A stretch of DNA of 8,917 bases from DASWRT01 sp036403035 (GCA_036403035.1 DASWRT010000305.1:1-8917), one strand, 5' to 3'. Counted from the stretch's first letter, positions 1 through 6,555 are shown. Translations and numbers: made by a program. The notes: a model not told the origin generated them from the sequence alone.

Positions 1-1028
1 CCGTGCCCCGAGCACGGCGACGCGAAGATCACCTGCGGCAGCTCCGGGTGCTCGTCGATCACGAAATGCTCGTCCGGCGTGTTGGTGAACAGGCAGGCGC
101 GCAGCCCCATCGTCGGCCCGGCCCCCTCGGGGAAGTACCGCTCGGCGAACTGGCGCAGCACCGCCTCGTCGCGCGGATGGACGTCGCGGTCGGCCGCCTC
201 CGCCGCCCCGGTCTCGCCGAGATGGTGATAGCGGCCGAGCTTGAAGCCGGGCACCGCATGGATCGGCAGACCGTAATACTTTCCCTCCTCGACCATGACG
301 TTGAAGACCGGGAAGCGGTCCGGCATGAACAGCTCGCGCCGGCTCGGCTGGAACCACGCGAGCACCTGCCGCTCCGGCACCGCGACGGTTTGCAGCCCCG
401 GCACGAGATCGCCCAGCCACGCGCCGGCCGAGAGCACGAGCCGCCCGGCCTCGTAGGCCCCGCGATCGGTCGTGACGCGGACGCCGCCGCCGGCCGTCGG
501 CTCCCAGCCGAGCACGCGCTCACGAGCCCGGATCTCGGCGCCGGCCGCCTGAGCGGCCTGGACGTGCGCGACGATGCATTGCTCCGACGCCAGGAACCCG
601 CCGTCGGGTTGCCACACCGACATCGTCTCGGCCGGCAGCCGGTAGGCCGGGAAGCGCTGCGTCAGCTCGGCGCTCGTCAGCACCTCGTGCGGCAGACCCC
701 AGAGGCGCGCCGAGCGGAGCGCGCCCTCGAACACCTCGCTGCCCGGCGGCCCGGAATCGACGGAACCGGTGACGGTCAGCAGCCGTTGGTCGCCGCTGGC
801 TGCCTCCAGCTCCCGCCACAGTTCGTAGGCGCGGCGCAGCAGCGGCACATAGGCGGGATCTTCGTAATAGGGCAGCCGGATGCTGCGGGTCAGGCCATGC
901 GACGATCCCATCGAGTGCGGGATGTCGAACCGTTCCAGTCCGAGCACGCGCAGTCCCCGCCGCGCCATGTGCCAGCAGGCGGCGCTGCCCATGCCGCCGA
1001 TCCCGACGACGATCGCATCGTAGGTCAT
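1..1028 (-). CDS. FAD-dependent amino-acid oxidase, monomeric sarcosine oxidase / N-methyl-L-tryptophan oxidase family (3' end outside window)
   Basis: Flavoprotein expected to oxidise an N-methyl or secondary amino acid with O2, giving the demethylated amine, an aldehyde and H2O2 in the cytoplasm. The first 342 residues are visible; the family is usually 375-390 long, so only the C-terminal tail is missing. Residues 5-14 form the Rossmann FAD motif (G9-x-G11-G12-M13-G14), with E32 at the end of the second strand. The segment GSSHGLTRSIR (R48, R51) matches the substrate-binding Arg49/Arg52 of Bacillus sarcosine oxidase. K263 in FKLGRYHH matches the O2-activating Lys265. C312 in ACLFTNTPDEHFVID matches the cysteine that binds FAD covalently (Cys315). 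CSGHG near the window edge is the family's C-terminal motif. The ATG at 1028 is preceded by a GGAGAGAGGA Shine-Dalgarno stretch. It is divergent from the GGT-like gene. The family call is firm; the substrate is not determined. Confidence 0.93.
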   Translation of the reverse strand, partial: MTYDAIVVGIGGMGSAACWHMARRGLRVLGLERFDIPHSMGSSHGLTRSIRLPYYEDPAYVPLLRRAYELWRELEAASGDQRLLTVTGSVDSGPPGSEVFEGALRSARLWGLPHEVLTSAELTQRFPAYRLPAETMSVWQPDGGFLASEQCIVAHVQAAQAAGAEIRARERVLGWEPTAGGGVRVTTDRGAYEAGRLVLSAGAWLGDLVPGLQTVAVPERQVLAWFQPSRRELFMPDRFPVFNVMVEEGKYYGLPIHAVPGFKLGRYHHLGETGAAEAADRDVHPRDEAVLRQFAERYFPEGAGPTMGLRACLFTNTPDEHFVIDEHPELPQVIFASPCSGH

Positions 1029-1162
1029 GACAGGAATTCGTCCTCTCTCCGTGGAATGCCGTGCCGGACCGGGACCGCCGCGCCATATCGATAGGCGGCC
1101 GTATCGATAGCGCGGGCTGCGGCGTATCTTGTATTAGTTTCCGGCAGGATGGGAGGTCGGCC
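1029..1162. promoter_or_regulatory. Divergent promoter region with tandem TATCGATA palindromes
   Basis: This 134-bp gap separates the divergent oxidase and GGT-like genes. The perfect 8-bp palindrome TATCGATA occurs at 1086-1093 and again at 1102-1109, 16 bp apart centre to centre, with GGCGGCCG between. The copies are therefore on nearly the same helical face or about 1.5 turns apart. The region is more AT-rich than its surroundings (ATATCGATA, GTATCTTGTATTAG), as expected of a promoter. Two identical palindromes suggest a cooperative operator for one regulator controlling both genes. No regulator gene lies directly beside them; the TetR gene is 1.7 kb away. I could not place -35/-10 boxes convincingly. 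Confidence 0.5.
1151..1156 (+). promoter_or_regulatory. Shine-Dalgarno GGGAGG before an apparent ATT start
   Basis: GGGAGG lies 6 nt before the in-frame ATT at 1163. It is the only strong ribosome binding site near the 5' end of the GGT-like gene, and it falls where the family's conserved N-terminal sequence (ENWVPTKPAR) begins. It supports initiation at or very near 1163. Confidence 0.45.
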
Positions 1163-2749
1163 ATTCAACCCCTTCAGGAAAACTGGGTTCCGACGAAGCC
1201 GGCGCGCGTGACGCGCGACGGCATCGTCGTCGCGCAGAACGCGGTCGCCGCGTCGGTCGGCGCCGCCGTGCTGGCGGAGGGCGGCAACGCCGCCGACGCC
1301 GCGGTGGCGACGGCTTTTGCCCTCGGCGTCGTCGAGCCGTGGATGAGCGGCATCGGCGGCGCCGGGTTCCTCCTCTACGGCGAGGCGCGGACACAGCAGG
1401 TCCGCGCCGTCGACTTCACGACGGTCGCCGCCGCCGGCCTCGACCCGGCGCGCTACGCGCTCGCCGGCGGCACAAGCCCGTCGCTGTTCGGCTGGCCGAA
1501 GGTCGTCGAGGACCGCAACCTCAAGGGCTATGAATCGATCGGCGTGCCGGGCGCGGTCGACGGGCTCGGCCTCGCGGTCGAGGCGTTCGGGCGCAAGAGC
1601 CTCGCCGAGCTGATCGCGCCGGCGATCCGGCTCGCCGAGGAGGGGCTGCGGATCGACTGGTACGCGATGCTGTCGGTCGCGATCGGGGCGGCCGAGCTGA
1701 GGGAGTTTCCGGCGTCGCGGGCGCTCTATCTGCCGGACGGGCTGCCGCCGGTCGTGGCGGAAGGGGCGGCGCCCCGCCGCCTGCCCATGCCCGCGCTCGC
1801 GGCGACCTACCGCCGCATCGCCGAAGCCGGCCGCCGCGATTTCTACGAGGGCGAGCTGGCCGGCCTGCTCCTCGCCGACCTGGAGGCGGGCGGCAGCCCG
1901 CTCCGCGCCGCCGACCTCGCCGGATACCGGGCGCGCCTCATCGGGACGCCGCCGAACATCGATTACCGCGGCGTCGTGTTCCATCACCCGAGCGAGCTGA
2001 CCGGCGGGCCGACCTTCGCGGCGGCGCTTCAGGAGATCAACCGCCGGCTGCCGGCGGTGCCCGGCGCCTATCCCGACGAAGGCGAGTACGTGGTCTACGC
2101 CGACGCGCTGCGCGCCGCCTTCGAGGAGCGGTTCCGCAGCCTCGGCCAGGGCGGCACGGCGGCGGCAGCGGCGGCGCCCGACTCGTGCACGACGCATATC
2201 GCGGTCGTCGACCGCGACGGCAACATGGCGTCGCTCACCAACACGCTGCTCTCCCGTTTCGGCTCGAAGGTGGTGCTGCCGCGGACCGGCGTGCTGATGA
2301 ACAATGGCATGATGTGGTTCGACCCGGTGCCGGGGCGCCCGAACTCGATCGCGCCCGGCCGCCGGCCGCTCGCCAACGTCTGCCCCGTGCTCGGCACCCG
2401 CGAGGGCGTGCCGTGGGTGGCGATGGGCGCGTCGGGCGGGAGGCGGATCATTTCGGCGATGGTCCAGCTCGCCTCGTTCCTGGTCGACTTCAACATGCCG
2501 CTGGAAAAGGCGTTCGAGCTGCCGCGGCTCGATGCGAGCGGCGAGACCCTGACGTGCAGCGACCGTTTCCCGGCCGAGATCGTCGCCGCGCTGCGCAACT
2601 CGTTCGAGGTCGAGATCGTCGAGGAGACGCTCTACCCCTCGCCCTTCGCGGTCCCCTCGGCGGTGATGTGCCCCCGCAGCACCAACATGAACACCGGCAT
2701 GGCTCACATCCACTCCCCCGCCGCTGCGGCCATAGCGGAAGGGATGTGA
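1163..2749 (+). CDS. Gamma-glutamyltransferase-fold Ntn hydrolase with altered substrate pocket
   Basis: Member of the gamma-glutamyltranspeptidase / glutaryl-acylase superfamily: a precursor cleaves itself into large and small subunits, and the new N-terminal Thr is the nucleophile. From the ATT used here it is 528 residues, normal for the family. NVAASVGAAV-type and LAEGGNAADAAVATAFALG (near 35-55) are the standard N-terminal motifs. T343 in CTTHIAVVDRDGN matches E. coli Thr391, T361 matches Thr409, and GASGGRRI is the oxyanion GG loop. Cleavage before T343 would give chains of about 342 and 186 residues. The positions matching E. coli Arg114, Asn411, Asp433 and Ser462-Ser463 are T86, L363, M384 and A404-N405, so gamma-glutamyl recognition looks lost. 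There is no signal peptide, so it is probably cytoplasmic. Start: a GTG at 1061 would add 34 codons with ATA, GTA, TCT, TGT, ATT and AGT, unlike the rest. ATT 1163 follows GGGAGG (1151-1156) by 6 nt. GTG 1208 is the nearest conventional alternative. Confidence 0.9.
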   Translation: MQPLQENWVPTKPARVTRDGIVVAQNAVAASVGAAVLAEGGNAADAAVATAFALGVVEPWMSGIGGAGFLLYGEARTQQVRAVDFTTVAAAGLDPARYALAGGTSPSLFGWPKVVEDRNLKGYESIGVPGAVDGLGLAVEAFGRKSLAELIAPAIRLAEEGLRIDWYAMLSVAIGAAELREFPASRALYLPDGLPPVVAEGAAPRRLPMPALAATYRRIAEAGRRDFYEGELAGLLLADLEAGGSPLRAADLAGYRARLIGTPPNIDYRGVVFHHPSELTGGPTFAAALQEINRRLPAVPGAYPDEGEYVVYADALRAAFEERFRSLGQGGTAAAAAAPDSCTTHIAVVDRDGNMASLTNTLLSRFGSKVVLPRTGVLMNNGMMWFDPVPGRPNSIAPGRRPLANVCPVLGTREGVPWVAMGASGGRRIISAMVQLASFLVDFNMPLEKAFELPRLDASGETLTCSDRFPAEIVAALRNSFEVEIVEETLYPSPFAVPSAVMCPRSTNMNTGMAHIHSPAAAAIAEGM

Positions 2750-2750
2750 G

Positions 2751-2765
2751 CGCCGGCTCCCGGCG
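2751..2765. terminator. Short GC hairpin between convergent genes
   Basis: CGCCGG (2751-2756), loop CTC, CCGGCG (2760-2765) forms a 6-bp stem in the 33-bp gap between the convergent GGT-like and TetR genes. No T-tract follows on either strand, so a role in termination is only suggested by position. Confidence 0.3.
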
Positions 2766-2782
2766 GCGGGACGGAAAACGCT

Positions 2783-3436
2783 TCAGTGCGGGGAATGCAG
2801 AGGCTCCGCGGACGACGGACGGATCATAGCCGATGCCGATGTCGATGCCGTCGCCGCGATAGGGCCGGGCGCGAGCAGCGCGTGCACCGCGCCGATCGCC
2901 GCCTCGGCATAGCTCGGGTCGCGGTGCAGCAGGCTCTGCGACGCCGCGCCGTCGAGCAGCAGCATGATCCGGCGCGCCGCCAGGGCCGAATCGGCGATGC
3001 CGGCTTCGGCGATCAGGCCGGCGAGCCATGCCTCGAACCCTTTCTTGTGCCGCGACGCGACGGCGACGGCCGGATGATCCGGCTCGCCGGCCAACTCCGA
3101 GGCGGCACGGATGAAGCCGCACCCCTTCCACTCCGGGTTGCTCGACCATTCGGCGAACTTCGCGAATATGCCGGCGATGCGCTCGGAGATCGGCAGCCCC
3201 TCCCCGGTCTTGGCGAACCATTCCTGATAGCGCGTCATCGTCGAGGCATCGCGGCCGTCGAGATAGGCCGCCATCAGCTCGTTCTTGCTCGCGAAATGGT
3301 AATAGAGCGTGCGCTTGGTCACACCGGCCCGCTCGGCGATCGCGTCGACGCTGACGGCGCGGAAGCCCTCGGCGTAGAAAAGATCCTCGGCGGCATCGAT
3401 GATGCGGGTTCTGGTGTCGGCGGCGTTTCTCGGCAT
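2783..3436 (-). CDS. TetR-family transcriptional regulator
   Basis: DNA-binding repressor of 217 residues, a typical TetR length. The N-terminal domain has the family signature: TRTRIIDAAEDLFYAEGF (8-25), then the helix-turn-helix VSVDAIAERAGVTKRTLYYHF (28-48) and the KNEL after it. The C-terminal two-thirds, with GCGFIRAASELA and HKKGFEAWLAGLIAEAG, is the helical ligand-binding and dimerisation part; its ligand cannot be read from sequence. The chosen ATG (3436) begins seven residues before the conserved first helix. An upstream in-frame extension to 3580 would run through the operator and was rejected. It is divergent from the MFS transporter, with palindromes between, so it most likely represses that gene and itself. 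The C-terminal tail (ATASTSASAMIRPSS) is low complexity. It contains an ATA isoleucine codon, otherwise rare here. Confidence 0.93.
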   Translation of the reverse strand: MPRNAADTRTRIIDAAEDLFYAEGFRAVSVDAIAERAGVTKRTLYYHFASKNELMAAYLDGRDASTMTRYQEWFAKTGEGLPISERIAGIFAKFAEWSSNPEWKGCGFIRAASELAGEPDHPAVAVASRHKKGFEAWLAGLIAEAGIADSALAARRIMLLLDGAASQSLLHRDPSYAEAAIGAVHALLAPGPIAATASTSASAMIRPSSAEPLHSPH

Positions 3437-3443
3437 GCCGCAA

Positions 3444-3468
3444 AGTATACCGCTCGGTGTGTATACAT
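3444..3468. promoter_or_regulatory. Candidate TetR operator in tetR-MFS divergent region
   Basis: Just upstream of the TetR start lies the inverted repeat ACCG-CT-CGGT (3449-3458), with partly symmetric flanks. It is overlapped by two copies of the palindrome GTATAC (3445-3450 and 3461-3466), 16 bp apart. Short inverted repeats of this kind between a TetR gene and a divergent transporter are the usual binding sites. The exact operator boundaries are uncertain because the two symmetries have centres 2 bp apart. Confidence 0.55.
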
Positions 3469-3493
3469 CAAGCCGCTTCTGGTTTACCGTCGA

Positions 3494-3526
3494 CGTCATG
3501 ACGCCGATGCCGCTCCCGTCGGGAGC
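3494..3526. repeat. Two further short palindromes in the tetR-MFS intergenic region
   Basis: CGTCATGACG (3494-3503) is a perfect 10-bp palindrome. GCTCCC-GTC-GGGAGC (3512-3526) can form a 6-bp hairpin. Both lie 70-100 bp before the MFS start. They could be a second operator or leader structure, or chance in GC-rich DNA. Confidence 0.3.
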
Positions 3527-3595
3527 AGCGCGTCGGGATAATCGAGTCATCGCGCCTGCCGTCTCGGCGCCGCGGTGCACGGTAAAGGAGACGGT

Positions 3596-4849
3596 ATGTC
3601 GACGATCGAAAGAACGGCGGCTGGCACGGCCGGCCGTGGCTTGGTCGTACCGCTGACCCTCACCATAATCTGCGGCTGCGTCATCTCGGCCCTCTCGTTC
3701 GGCCTGCGCTCCACGTTCGGGATGTTCAACGAGCCGCTGTCGTCGACGCTCGGCTGGGGCCGCGAGATCTTCGCCATCTCGATCGCGATCCAGAATCTCG
3801 GCTGGGGCATCGGCCAGCCGATCGCCGGCGCCTTGTCCGACAAGTTCGGACCGGCGCGGGTGCTGGTCGGCGGCGGCCTAATCTATGCGCTCGGCATGGT
3901 GCTGATGTCATATGCCGGCTCGCCGCTCGGCGTGCATATGACGGCCGGCATAATGGTCGGACTCGGCATGTCCGGCTGCTCGTTCGTCACGGTGCTGGGC
4001 GCGCTGGGCCGGATGGTTTCGGCGGAGCAGCGCTCCTGGGTGATGGGGCTGGGCAGTGCGTCCGGCTCGCTCGGCCAGTTCCTGGTCGTCCCGCTCGGCC
4101 AAGCCTTCATCTCCGCCTATGGATGGCAGACGGCGCTGATCCTGCTCGGCAGCCTCGCGGCCACGATGCCCGTGCTCGCCGCGAGCTTCACGGGCGCCGG
4201 GTCGGTTGCCGCGGCGCAAGCCGCCACCGAGCGTCCGCTGTCGTTCGGCGCCGCCCTGCGGCAAGCCTTCGGGAATGGGAGCTATCGGCTGCTGGTGATC
4301 GGTTTCGGCGCGTGCGGCTTCCAGCTTGCCTTCATCACCGTGGATTTGCCGCCCTATCTCGCCGACGCCGGCATCAGCCCGACGATCGCCGCGTGGGCGA
4401 TCGCGCTGATCGGCCTGTTCAACATCGCCGGTTCGTATGCGGCCGGCGTCCTCGGCGCACGCTTCGCCAAGAAGAAGCTGCTGAGCGTGCTGTATGTCGT
4501 CCGCGCCTCATCGATCGCGCTGTTCGTGCTCCTGCCGCTCACGACGACGACCATCTTCGCCTTCGCGGTGATAATGGGCCTCTTCTGGCTGGCGGCCGTG
4601 CCGCTGACGTCGGGCATCGTCGCGTCGCTGTTCGGCACGCGCTATCTCTCGACGCTGTTCGGCATCGCCTTCCTCTCGCACCAGATCGGTTCTTTCCTCG
4701 GTGTGCTGTGCGGCGGCTGGCTGTATGCGGCGACCGGGTCGTACGTCCCGACCTGGTGGGTGTGCGCGATCCTCAGCCTGATCTCGGCGCTGATCAACCT
4801 GCCGATCGACGAGCAGCAACCTGCGCCGGCACCGGCGCCGGCGCGCTGA
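3596..4849 (+). CDS. MFS transporter, OxlT/monocarboxylate-type, 12 transmembrane segments
   Basis: Inner-membrane secondary transporter of 417 residues, normal for the major facilitator superfamily. TM1 spans about 16-37 (LVVPLTLTIICGCVISALSF). The loop motif A GALSDKFGPAR (78-88) lies between TM2 and TM3. RSTFGMFNEPLSSTLGWGRE (38-57) followed by GWGIGQPIAG resembles oxalate/formate antiporter and monocarboxylate-type members. The central loop (about 203-220, TGAGSVAAAQAATERP) separates the two six-helix halves, and the C-terminus ends in a PAPAPAPAR tail. The ATG at 3596 has AAAGGAG (3584-3590) 5 nt upstream, so an in-frame GTG at 3575 was rejected. Substrate and direction are unknown; an organic anion or amphiphile is likely. 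It is probably repressed by the divergent TetR. It uses at least three ATA codons, rare in its neighbours. Confidence 0.93.
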   Translation: MSTIERTAAGTAGRGLVVPLTLTIICGCVISALSFGLRSTFGMFNEPLSSTLGWGREIFAISIAIQNLGWGIGQPIAGALSDKFGPARVLVGGGLIYALGMVLMSYAGSPLGVHMTAGIMVGLGMSGCSFVTVLGALGRMVSAEQRSWVMGLGSASGSLGQFLVVPLGQAFISAYGWQTALILLGSLAATMPVLAASFTGAGSVAAAQAATERPLSFGAALRQAFGNGSYRLLVIGFGACGFQLAFITVDLPPYLADAGISPTIAAWAIALIGLFNIAGSYAAGVLGARFAKKKLLSVLYVVRASSIALFVLLPLTTTTIFAFAVIMGLFWLAAVPLTSGIVASLFGTRYLSTLFGIAFLSHQIGSFLGVLCGGWLYAATGSYVPTWWVCAILSLISALINLPIDEQQPAPAPAPAR

Positions 4850-4877
4850 CCCGCGCCGCGGCGGCGCAAGAGGAGGG

Positions 4878-4922
4878 GGAAGCGGACGGGGCGGGCGATT
4901 GATCCGGCAACCGTCCGCTCCC
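4878..4922. terminator. Inverted repeat downstream of the MFS gene
   Basis: GGAAGCGGACGG (4878-4889) pairs with CCGTCCGCTCCC (4911-4922), with one mismatch and a 21-nt loop; nine central base pairs are perfect. It lies between the MFS stop and the next start at 4935. No T-tract follows, so it may be an intercistronic stem or weak terminator. Confidence 0.4.
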
Positions 4923-4934
4923 AGATCAAGCGAG

Positions 4935-5318
4935 ATGATCCACCGCCCGCATCTGACCGCGCTGGCGCTTGCCGGGGCGGTCCTCGTCCTCTGGGGCGCC
5001 GTGATGGCGATGACGCTGCGCGCCGCGGCGGTTTCGGACGAGAACGGCGGCAACCTTCTGACGCTGTTCCCGCCGTCCCTGCCCGGCGACCGCCAGATCG
5101 CCGCGATCGTCGATGCCGGCGGCCTGCCGCTGCGCCGGACATGGCTGCCCAACGCCTGGGTCGTCCACTCGCCGGGGCCGGGCTTCGTCGCCCGGCTCAA
5201 GGATCAGGGTGCGCTCGGCGCCTTCGCCGAGTTTCCGTTCGTCGCCGAGATGGCCGGCTGCACCGCCTACATCCCGAGCGACCGCGACGTCCGGACGATG
5301 CGCGCCGTCCTGCGCTGA
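4935..5318 (+). CDS. Small single-pass membrane or exported protein, uncharacterised
   Basis: 127 residues from the ATG at 4935; a TTG at 4899 would only add eleven or twelve unlikely residues. Residues about 7-28 (LTALALAGAVLVLWGAVMAM) form one hydrophobic helix after a short basic start. It is either a signal anchor or an uncleaved signal peptide, leaving about 100 residues in the periplasm. That part reads as strand (NLLTLFPPSLPG), helix (DRQIAAIVDAGG), strand (LPLRRTWLPNAWVVHSPG) and helix (FVARLKDQGALGAF). This order recalls small ferredoxin-like folds such as ACT domains or I9-type propeptide domains, which is inference from pattern only. One Cys (AGCTAYIP) is near the C-terminus. It follows the MFS gene by 85 bp on the same strand, with a hairpin between, so co-transcription is uncertain. 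I do not recognise a named family. Confidence 0.75.
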   Translation: MIHRPHLTALALAGAVLVLWGAVMAMTLRAAAVSDENGGNLLTLFPPSLPGDRQIAAIVDAGGLPLRRTWLPNAWVVHSPGPGFVARLKDQGALGAFAEFPFVAEMAGCTAYIPSDRDVRTMRAVLR

Positions 5319-5341
5319 TCTCCCGTCCCGTAGGGATGCCG

Positions 5342-5536
5342 TCAGGAGCCGGCGGGACTCTCGCCGCCGCCGGTGAGATCGAGCACGGCGCGCCAATGGT
5401 CCGCCGCCGAGGTGTCGCCGGTCTCGCCGAGCGCATGTGCGAGATGGCGGGCGATCCGCGCCGCCCGGCTGCCGCCGTGCGCGTCGAGCAGGGACGAGGC
5501 GACGGTCTGAGCGGCGGCGATGTCGGTCGGCGGCAT
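5342..5536 (-). CDS. Small helical protein, resembles DUF6961-type alphaproteobacterial proteins
   Basis: 64 residues from the ATG at 5536, which has GGAA about 7 nt upstream; an in-frame ATG at 5560 would add eight residues. The sequence has a pattern I associate with a small uncharacterised alphaproteobacterial family (DUF6961-like): an N-terminal helix AAAQTVASSLLDAHGG, a second helix AARIARHLAHALGETGD, then HWRAVLDLT. The hG..A...A....GD...W..I/V pattern is what suggests it. It has no membrane segment or signal, so it should be a small cytoplasmic two- or three-helix protein of unknown role. It is convergent with the 127-residue gene (23-bp gap) and divergent from the oxygenase gene. The family assignment is from memory of the pattern and is tentative. 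Confidence 0.6.
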   Translation of the reverse strand: MPPTDIAAAQTVASSLLDAHGGSRAARIARHLAHALGETGDTSAADHWRAVLDLTGGGESPAGS

Positions 5537-5694
5537 GACGGTTCCGTGACGGTGCTGCATCGCACCATAAACAGCGCCGATGCGGGAGTCGATCCCTCAA
5601 TCCGGAATTTCACCCTCGTCCGACCCGACCGCGCGCCGGTCGAAAATCGTTAACCAAGGCACGCTATGAGTAGCGCGCTGAGAGGGAGACAGGC
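5537..5694. promoter_or_regulatory. Divergent intergenic region before the PhyH-like gene
   Basis: About 158 bp with local AT-rich stretches (CACCATAAACAG, GAAAATCGTTAACC) between the small minus-strand gene and the oxygenase, where both promoters must lie. A single TTAACC at 5650-5655 and CTATGA at 5664-5669 are present, but their 8-nt spacing is wrong for a sigma70 promoter. I could not define a promoter. Confidence 0.35.
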
Positions 5695-6555
5695 GTGTCC
5701 GGCTCGGGCGGGATTGCGGCGACGGTCGATCATTATCGCGAGCACGGCTTCGCCGTCGTGCGCGGCGTCTTCGGCGCGGAGGATGTGGCGGCGCTCCGGG
5801 CCGCCTTCGACCGGCACTGGGCGGAGGGGATGGCGCGCGGTGCGAGCTGGCGGCACGGCAACCTCTTCTACCGGCTGGGCGAGGACGCGCATCTGGGCCG
5901 CGTCCTGCGGCTCGTGCAGTGGCCGTCCTATGTCGATCCGGTGCTGGCGCGCTACCGCACCGACCCGCGGCTCCTCGCGATCCTCGCGCCGCTGATCGGC
6001 CGCGACCTCAAGCAGATCATCAACCAGCTCCACTGGAAGCCGCCGGGCTCCGCCGCCGCCGAGTTCGCCTACCACCAGGACGTCCGCTTCCGCCGCCCGC
6101 GCACGGCGTTCCGCAACCTGCCGGACTCCTACGTGCAGACCGGCATCGCCGTCGACCGGCACGAGCCGGCGAACGGCGCGATGCGCGTCTATCCCGGCTC
6201 GCACCGGCTCGGCGAGGTCGAGATCCCGGTGCCGCCCGGGAGCAGCGTCATGGACGCGGCGCTGGCCGACGAGTCGCTGCGCCGCCTCGGGCTCGACCCG
6301 GCCCGCCTCGTCGATCTGGAACTGGAGCCGGGCGACGTCGCGCTCTGGAACGTGCTGACGGTCCACGGCTCCGGCCGCAACGCGACCCGCGGCGACCGCC
6401 GCTTCTACCTCAACGGCTATGTCCGGGCATCCGACTGCGACCGCGGCGAGTGGGCGTTCCGCGACGGCGCCCCCTGCCCGCTCGGCGGCGAGCCGGCGCT
6501 GGTCCATTACGACGCCCTCCTCGAGCGCCCCGAACCGCACTACGTCGACGGCTGA
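5695..6555 (+). CDS. Phytanoyl-CoA dioxygenase (PhyH)-family Fe(II)/2-oxoglutarate oxygenase
   Basis: Cytoplasmic non-haem iron oxygenase of 286 residues, typical of the family, which hydroxylates a small organic substrate with O2 and 2-oxoglutarate. The N-terminus YREHGFAVVRGVFGAEDVAALR (14-35) is the usual PhyH opening. The iron ligands are H127 and D129 (YHQDVRF) and H224 (TVHGSGRN). R235, eleven residues after H224 as in human PhyH (His264/Arg275), should hold 2-oxoglutarate. MRVYPGSH and LEPGDVALWN are standard core strands. The GTG start at 5695 has GGGAG (5684-5688) 6 nt upstream. After the stop TGA-C, the same frame continues for twelve codons, all ending in G or C (PQQTLRELKLVE), to TAA at 6592, so the C-terminus may be truncated or readable by readthrough. 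Substrate unknown; no partner gene adjoins it. Confidence 0.93.
   Translation: MSGSGGIAATVDHYREHGFAVVRGVFGAEDVAALRAAFDRHWAEGMARGASWRHGNLFYRLGEDAHLGRVLRLVQWPSYVDPVLARYRTDPRLLAILAPLIGRDLKQIINQLHWKPPGSAAAEFAYHQDVRFRRPRTAFRNLPDSYVQTGIAVDRHEPANGAMRVYPGSHRLGEVEIPVPPGSSVMDAALADESLRRLGLDPARLVDLELEPGDVALWNVLTVHGSGRNATRGDRRFYLNGYVRASDCDRGEWAFRDGAPCPLGGEPALVHYDALLERPEPHYVDG

Noticed and set aside
1149..1211. A 20-codon ATG reading frame (MGGRPFNPF...) whose TGA overlaps the GTG at 1208 as GTGA, possibly a leader peptide
   Set aside because: Its own ATG overlaps the GGGAGG sequence and has no properly spaced ribosome binding site. The family's conserved sequence begins before 1208, so coupling at GTG is less likely than the ATT start.
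1025..2713. Very long open frame antisense to the GGT-like gene (and similar long antisense frames elsewhere)
   Set aside because: The translation is Arg/Ala/Gly-rich with no motif, and the plus strand has a clear Ntn-hydrolase. Long antisense frames are normal in DNA this GC-rich.
3437..3580. N-terminal extension of the TetR gene by 48 codons
   Set aside because: It would run through the operator-like palindromes, and TetR proteins start close to the first conserved helix, which matches the ATG at 3436.
5650..5655. TTAACC as a CtrA binding site before the PhyH-like gene
   Set aside because: Only one half-site is present; the second TTAA at the needed 7-nt spacing is missing.
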